Part shown: positions 14,722-18,719 of the stretch, piece by piece | Layout of the letters: each line of letters starts with the position of its first letter | Position numbering within the stretch: position 1 is the stretch's first letter | Source: Bog-756 sp038210245 | GTDB taxonomy: Bacteria; Actinomycetota; Acidimicrobiia; Acidimicrobiales; RAAP-2 | NCBI GenBank assembly: GCA_038210245.1 | Contig: JBBQWW010000068.1 | Coordinates: 1-18,719 of the forward strand | Reading direction: 5' to 3' | DNA length: 18,719 nucleotides | Translations under genes and position numbers: made by a program | Notes under the pieces: generated by a model | What the model was told of the DNA's origin: nothing | The model's input: the letters and a program-made list of their open reading frames with translations, nothing else | The model's database searches: none

Positions 14722-14755
14722 GTACCATATGGGGGCCACGGGTACCGTATGGGGG
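14722..14755 (+). repeat. Imperfect 14-base direct repeat in the divergent promoter region
   Basis: GTACCATATGGGGG (14722-14735) and GTACCGTATGGGGG (14742-14755) differ at one base and are spaced 20 bases start to start, about two helical turns. They lie directly before the GT2-methyltransferase start (14763); the second copy runs into its GGAGG ribosome site. A regulator binding site is plausible. No convincing -35/-10 pair was found in the 168-base intergenic stretch. Confidence 0.6.
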
Positions 14756-14762
14756 AGGGGTG

Positions 14763-16193
14763 ATGGGAACCATCGAGAAGAAGCGGATCGGCGTACTCGT
14801 GGTGGCCTACAACGCCGCCTCGACCCTGGCCAAGGTGCTGGACCGTATTCCGAAGGAGATCCGTCCGGACATCGAAGAGGTGATCGTCAGCGACGACCAC
14901 AGCGACGACTCGACCTACCTGGTCGGCCTGGGCTACCAGCAGATCTCCGATCTGCCCATCACCTTGATCCGCCAACCGGCCAACCTGGGCTACGGCGGCA
15001 ACCAGAAGGCCGGCTACGACCTGGCCATCGAGCACGGCCTCGACATCGTGGTCATGCTCCACGGCGACGGGCAGTACGCCCCCGAATCGCTGCCCGACAT
15101 CGTGGCCCCGCTGATCAGCGGTGAGGCCGACGCCGTGTTCGGATCCCGGATCATGATCAAGGGAGCCGCCCGCAAGGGGGGCATGCCCCTCTACAAGTAC
15201 GTGGGCAACCGCATCCTGTCCCGCTTCGAGAACGCCGCCCTCGGCACCGACCTCTCCGAGTTCCACTCCGGCTACCGGGCCTACGCGGTGAGCGCCCTCA
15301 AGCAGATCCCCTTCGACCGCAACTCGGACGGATTCAACTTCGACACCCAGATCATCATTCAGCTGCACGACGCCGGCATGCGCATCGCCGAGGTTCCCAT
15401 TCCCACCTACTACGGCGACGAGATCTGCTACGTGGACGGCATGGGCTACGCCGCCGACGTGACCAAGGACGTGGTCGCCTACCGCCTGCAGAAGGCCGGG
15501 TTCGGCGACGGGAGCCGCATCGCCCTGTCCGAGGAGTACCAGCTGAAGCCCAGCGAGGACAGCTCGCACGGCCGGATCTCCACGCTGCTCAAGTCCAAGC
15601 CGCCCAGCAAGGTGCTCGACCTGGGCTGCTCCAGCGGCCTCCTGTCCGAGCGCCTGGTGGAGATGGGCCATCACGTCACCGGGGTCGACGTGATGGAGAT
15701 CACCGGCGTCACCGAGCGGACCGACACCTTCGTGAAGGCCGACCTCAACGACGGCATTCCGTCCGGGGTGGGCACGGGCTTCGACATCGTGCTGGCCGCC
15801 GACGTGCTCGAGCACTTGGTCAACCCGGGGAACCTCATAGGCCAGGTCCGGGACGTCCTCGCCCCTGACGGCGTGGCCTTGTTCTGCGTGCCCAACATCG
15901 CCCACTGGTATCCGCGGCTTCGCTCCACATTCGGGATGTTCGACTACGACCAACGCGGCATTCTCGACTCCACCCACCTCCGGTTCTTCACCCGCCGTAG
16001 CATCCGGAAGCTGGTGGAGCGCCAGGGCTTCGCCGTCCGCCGCATCGAGTCGGTGGGCCTACCCCTCGACGCCCTGGGCATGGAGGGCACCAAGGCTCAC
16101 GCCCTGCGCCTGGTGGACCGGCTTCTGTTGGACCTGTGGCCTACCATGTTCGGCTACCAGTTCATCGTCGAGGCCACACCCGACCGGCACTGA
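14763..16193 (+). CDS. Fused GT2 glycosyltransferase - class I methyltransferase
   Basis: A 476-residue two-domain protein. The N-terminal GT-A domain (about 7-250) resembles polyprenyl-phosphate sugar synthases: VLVVAYNAASTLAKVLDRIP, the nucleotide-binding DDHSDDS (44-50), HGDGQY (100-105) and PTYYGDEICYV (214-224). No membrane helices are present. The C-terminal methyltransferase domain (about 270-470) has VLDLGCSSGLLSERL (284-298), VTGVDV, and FDIVLAADVLEHLVNPGN (340-357). A single protein that transfers a sugar and methylates the product or carrier is implied, but substrates are unknown. The start at 14763 follows GGAGG by four bases and gives a family-typical N-terminus; the frame is open further upstream but that part overlaps the divergent gene and is not credible. 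It is probably part of the same surface-glycan locus. Confidence 0.92.
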   Translation: MGTIEKKRIGVLVVAYNAASTLAKVLDRIPKEIRPDIEEVIVSDDHSDDSTYLVGLGYQQISDLPITLIRQPANLGYGGNQKAGYDLAIEHGLDIVVMLHGDGQYAPESLPDIVAPLISGEADAVFGSRIMIKGAARKGGMPLYKYVGNRILSRFENAALGTDLSEFHSGYRAYAVSALKQIPFDRNSDGFNFDTQIIIQLHDAGMRIAEVPIPTYYGDEICYVDGMGYAADVTKDVVAYRLQKAGFGDGSRIALSEEYQLKPSEDSSHGRISTLLKSKPPSKVLDLGCSSGLLSERLVEMGHHVTGVDVMEITGVTERTDTFVKADLNDGIPSGVGTGFDIVLAADVLEHLVNPGNLIGQVRDVLAPDGVALFCVPNIAHWYPRLRSTFGMFDYDQRGILDSTHLRFFTRRSIRKLVERQGFAVRRIESVGLPLDALGMEGTKAHALRLVDRLLLDLWPTMFGYQFIVEATPDRH

Positions 16194-16487
16194 GCCGCCT
16201 ACCGATCTCCTGGCGAAGGGATGGCGATCGGGGAGTCTGTGCGACTACTGGCCACGGACGGCATCGATCTGCTCCGGCACCCGCACCCCGGCACCCGCAC
16301 TACGGCACCGTCGCTGTTTTGGGCAGAGGCACCTCGAGGCTGACATCCGTCCAGCGCCTCGAGGCCCGTCTCTGGAGGCCACTACCGGAGTCGCCCCGAC
16401 CACCCCCACGCCGGCCAGCCCCGGGCTGACCGACCTGTCGGCCTACGGCGTCGCGGTGTCCACGTCCACCCACAGCTCCAGGTTCGT
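16194..16487. other. Intergenic stretch between convergent genes, no gene seen
   Basis: These 294 bases between the stop of the GT2-methyltransferase and the stop of the UPF0016 gene show no credible gene. They hold a 13-base direct repeat, CCGGCACCCGCAC, at 16274-16286 and 16288-16300. Two copies of the palindromic CCTCGAGG (16332-16339, 16357-16364) could pair with each other as a stem. A weak CCGATC/GATCGG stem lies at 16202-16231. Any of these could serve in termination, but none has a U-tract. Confidence 0.5.
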
Positions 16488-17072
16488 TCACCGGACCAAC
16501 TGGACCAGGGTGTAGACGGCGAATCCGGCCAGCAGGACCCCTCCGGCCGTGCGGATGACGGCCAGAGGCAGGATCCTGAGGAGGGCCCGTCCGCCGAAGG
16601 CCCCGACCGCCGCCACCGACGCCAGCCCGGCGAAGGCACCGATGAACACCTCGGCCGGGGCGTGGTACTTGGCCGCCAGGTTGGCGGTGAGGATCTGCGT
16701 GAGGTCACCGAACTCGCCGATGAAGATGACCAGAAAGGCCGCGGCCACCGTCTTCAACCCCTTGCGGGCCGAATCGGCCTCCTCCTCGCCTTCCTCCTCC
16801 TCCACCTTCTCCGGGACGAAGAGCAAGTAGGCGGCCCCGGCGGCGAACAGGACGGCGGTCACGGCCTCGATCCACTTGTGGGGCAGGAGCTGCAGCAGCT
16901 GACCCACGGCCACGGCCACTGCGGCATGGATGCCGAAGGCGGCGGTGGCGCCGATCCACACCAGTAGGGGGCGGTAGCGGCTGCCCATGATCAGGGTGGC
17001 GATCATGGTCTTGTCCGGCAGCTCCGCCACGAAGATGATGACGAATACCGTGGCGATGACGCTGAACTGCAC
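16488..17072 (-). CDS. GDT1/UPF0016-family cation transporter
   Basis: A 194-residue membrane protein with about six helices in two inverted halves. Each half carries the family's acidic signature: ELPDKT (17-22) and EFGDLT (120-125). Members (TMEM165, yeast Gdt1, bacterial MneA-type proteins) exchange Ca2+ or Mn2+ for protons; bacterial ones often export Mn2+. A strongly acidic cytosolic loop, EKVEEEEGEEEAD (88-100), separates the halves and may bind cations. The GTG start places helix 1 at the N-terminus as usual; GAGG lies only two bases before it. It follows the aminopeptidase gene by 72 bases on the same strand and may share its transcript. With the NRAMP-like operon, it makes a second divalent-cation transporter in the window. 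Confidence 0.9.
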   Translation of the reverse strand: MQFSVIATVFVIIFVAELPDKTMIATLIMGSRYRPLLVWIGATAAFGIHAAVAVAVGQLLQLLPHKWIEAVTAVLFAAGAAYLLFVPEKVEEEEGEEEADSARKGLKTVAAAFLVIFIGEFGDLTQILTANLAAKYHAPAEVFIGAFAGLASVAAVGAFGGRALLRILPLAVIRTAGGVLLAGFAVYTLVQLVR

Positions 17073-17144
17073 GGCCTCAGGTTAGGGACTCGCCGAGGGG
17101 TGGCCCGATCATGGCGGCTCGGCCCCCTCCGGGGTACGGGTCGG

Positions 17145-18719
17145 TCAGGCTGTCGGCAGGTCCAGGGACTCGGTGAGGGTACGGGCCAGACCGTTCCCCT
17201 CCCGCTCGCCGAAGGCCACATTCACGGCCAGGCGTTCGAGGATCTGCTCCACGGTCCGGCCGCCGGTGGGCAGGGGGTGGGTCTCGATGAAGGTCGTCAC
17301 CTCGGCGGCCAGCTCGGGGGGCCGGCACAGGCCCCGGACCCCGTCGAGCATGCGCGGGAAGATGTTGGTGGGGAACTTGGCCACCAACTCGTCCCACTGC
17401 TCGGTGATCCGCAACCAGGCCGTCGGGCCGGATGACCGATGGGCGACGAGGGACTGTAGGACGAAGGGAGCGTTCTGGGTCCGCACCTCGGTCAGGGCCA
17501 GATCGAAGGCCCGCGACGCCAGGACCGGATCGGAGAACGAGGGCAGGGCGTAGAGGTACCGGATCTCCTCCTGCGGAGTGGACGGGGTCCGGTACCGCTC
17601 GAGGAAGGTGTCGAACTCGGCCGGACCACCGTCGGAGGCCACGATGTCCAGCACAGCCGACGCCGTGTCGGGGTGCAGGGCCTCGGTGGCCGATGTGGCG
17701 AAACGGTGCAGCGCCCCGGCCTTGATGTCAGGGTCGTCGCCGATGGTGCCCAGGGTGCGGAGCACCGACGAGCGCAGGGAGGGAGTCCGCTCATCGTCGT
17801 CGTCCCGGGGGTCCCATCCGAGGTCGCCGGCCAGGGGTCCGAGCAGGGTGCGCACAGCCAGGGCCAGCACAGGACGATCCCCGTCGGGGACGATTCGGTC
17901 GAAGAGCCCCAGAGCGCCGAGGACCACCGACCAGACGCTCGGATCCCCTTCGGCCGAATCCACCAATGCCCGGGCGAGGGCCAGCAAGTCGGCCAGCGGG
18001 GCCTGGCCGGAGAGGGCAGCGGCCCAGGTGTCCGAGACGAGGTTATACCGCTCGAGGGGAGCCAGGTCGCCCAGTCGGCCGGCCAGGAGCCGGACCGTGG
18101 CGGTCGGGTAGGAGACCCGGTAGTAGCCGGATCCGCCGGCGTTGACTACGTGGTCGACCATCCCGGAACCCGGAGCCGAGCCGGCCCCGTCGAGCAGGAC
18201 GGGCAACGGGTCGAAGTCGGCCTGCTGGAGCGGACGGGTAAGCACGGGTACCCGCCAGTCCGAGCCGATGGCCCCGCCGGTCCCGCCCCGATAGCTGAAC
18301 GGGGTCTGGGACAGGGAGCCATCCTCGCCCACCCGGACAAGGGGATAGCCGCCCTGGTTGATCCAGGTGTCCATGATGGTGCGCACCGCCCGCCCGCTGG
18401 AGCGCTCCAGCGCGTCCCAGAGATCCGAGGTCTCCGTGTTCCCGTGGCTGTGGGTGGTGAGGTAGTCGTGAATCCCTTCGCGGAAGACGTCAGGCCCGAT
18501 GAACTGTTCCAGCATGCGCAGGACGCTGCCACCCTTCTGGTAGGTGAGGACGTCGAACATGCCCTGGGCCTCCTCGGGCCGGCCCACGTGGAACTCCACC
18601 GGCCGGGTGGCGTGGAGCCCGTCGACGGCCATGGCCGCCTCCCGCTCCACCCCGAAGCTGACCCAGCGCTGCCACTCGGGCCGGAAGGCGTCCACGGCCA
18701 GCACCTCCATGAAGGTGGC
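17145..18719 (-). CDS. pepN: M1 family aminopeptidase N, C-terminal part; cut by the window edge
   Basis: 524 residues are visible, and the frame continues past base 18719. The visible start ATFMEVLAVDAF matches the stretch just after the third zinc ligand (NExFATFM...), so GAMEN, HEXXH and that Glu lie outside the window. The conserved catalytic Tyr is present in FDVLTYQKGGSVLRML (codon 18540-18542). The rest (about 190 residues from the edge onward) is the alpha-helical ERAP1_C-like domain that caps the active site, ending in ERLAVNVAFGEREGNGLARTL. M1 aminopeptidases remove N-terminal residues from peptides in the cytosol. No frameshift or internal stop is seen. Confidence 0.9.
   Translation of the reverse strand, partial: ATFMEVLAVDAFRPEWQRWVSFGVEREAAMAVDGLHATRPVEFHVGRPEEAQGMFDVLTYQKGGSVLRMLEQFIGPDVFREGIHDYLTTHSHGNTETSDLWDALERSSGRAVRTIMDTWINQGGYPLVRVGEDGSLSQTPFSYRGGTGGAIGSDWRVPVLTRPLQQADFDPLPVLLDGAGSAPGSGMVDHVVNAGGSGYYRVSYPTATVRLLAGRLGDLAPLERYNLVSDTWAAALSGQAPLADLLALARALVDSAEGDPSVWSVVLGALGLFDRIVPDGDRPVLALAVRTLLGPLAGDLGWDPRDDDDERTPSLRSSVLRTLGTIGDDPDIKAGALHRFATSATEALHPDTASAVLDIVASDGGPAEFDTFLERYRTPSTPQEEIRYLYALPSFSDPVLASRAFDLALTEVRTQNAPFVLQSLVAHRSSGPTAWLRITEQWDELVAKFPTNIFPRMLDGVRGLCRPPELAAEVTTFIETHPLPTGGRTVEQILERLAVNVAFGEREGNGLARTLTESLDLPTA

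Noticed and set aside
14040..14762. Upstream extension of the GT2-methyltransferase by 241 codons
   Set aside because: The extension overlaps the divergent methyltransferase gene and encodes low-complexity sequence. The ATG at 14763 has a good ribosome site and a family-typical N-terminus.
16274..16300. Two-copy 13-base direct repeat as a CRISPR or attachment site
   Set aside because: There are only two copies with a one-base gap, no spacers, no cas genes and no integrase. It is simple G/C-rich duplication.
16136..16429. 97-codon frame after the GT2-methyltransferase
   Set aside because: It starts inside that gene out of phase, lacks a ribosome site and encodes an Arg/Pro-rich string with no recognisable domain.

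Overview
The window is high-GC, densely packed bacterial DNA with GTG starts, 4-7 base gene overlaps and strong G/C bias at third codon positions. This suggests an actinobacterium. An Acidimicrobiia-like lineage is possible, but that is a guess from gene style; there is no rRNA or marker gene here to prove it.

Layout. (1) 1-2909, plus strand: the 3' end of a membrane acyltransferase with an SGNH domain, then a MarR regulator translationally coupled to an MFS exporter. A palindrome sits exactly between the -35 and -10 of an apparently leaderless promoter. (2) 2910-5930, minus strand: a compositionally distinct, accessory-looking stretch with a large secreted Calx-beta/SGNH/FN3 protein and a VapBC toxin-antitoxin pair whose antitoxin lacks its N-terminal DNA-binding strand. 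(3) 5931-7166, minus: an acyl-CoA dehydrogenase. (4) 7167-10333, plus: a long leader, then a soluble PRC-barrel/MgtE_N/CBS protein and a divergent NRAMP-family transporter. The leader holds a Shine-Dalgarno-led, proline-containing 21-codon reading frame. (5) 10478-16193: a glycan or glycolipid module with a GT4 glycosyltransferase, a methyltransferase, an alpha/alpha-toroid protein, a convergent class I methyltransferase and a GT2-methyltransferase fusion. (6) 16488-18719, minus: a GDT1/UPF0016 cation transporter and the C-terminal part of an M1 aminopeptidase cut by the window edge.

The most interesting candidate is region 4. The NRAMP protein has DAGG in place of DPGN, and TPY in place of MPH in helix 6, which fits the Mg2+-type (NRMT) branch rather than Mn/Fe transport. 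Its operon partner carries the cytosolic Mg2+-sensing parts of MgtE (N domain plus CBS) with no membrane channel. This suggests an MgtE-type sensor working in trans on an unrelated transporter. The leader reading frame suggests an additional translation-based Mg2+ switch. The domain and motif reading is seen in the sequence; the regulatory logic is inference.
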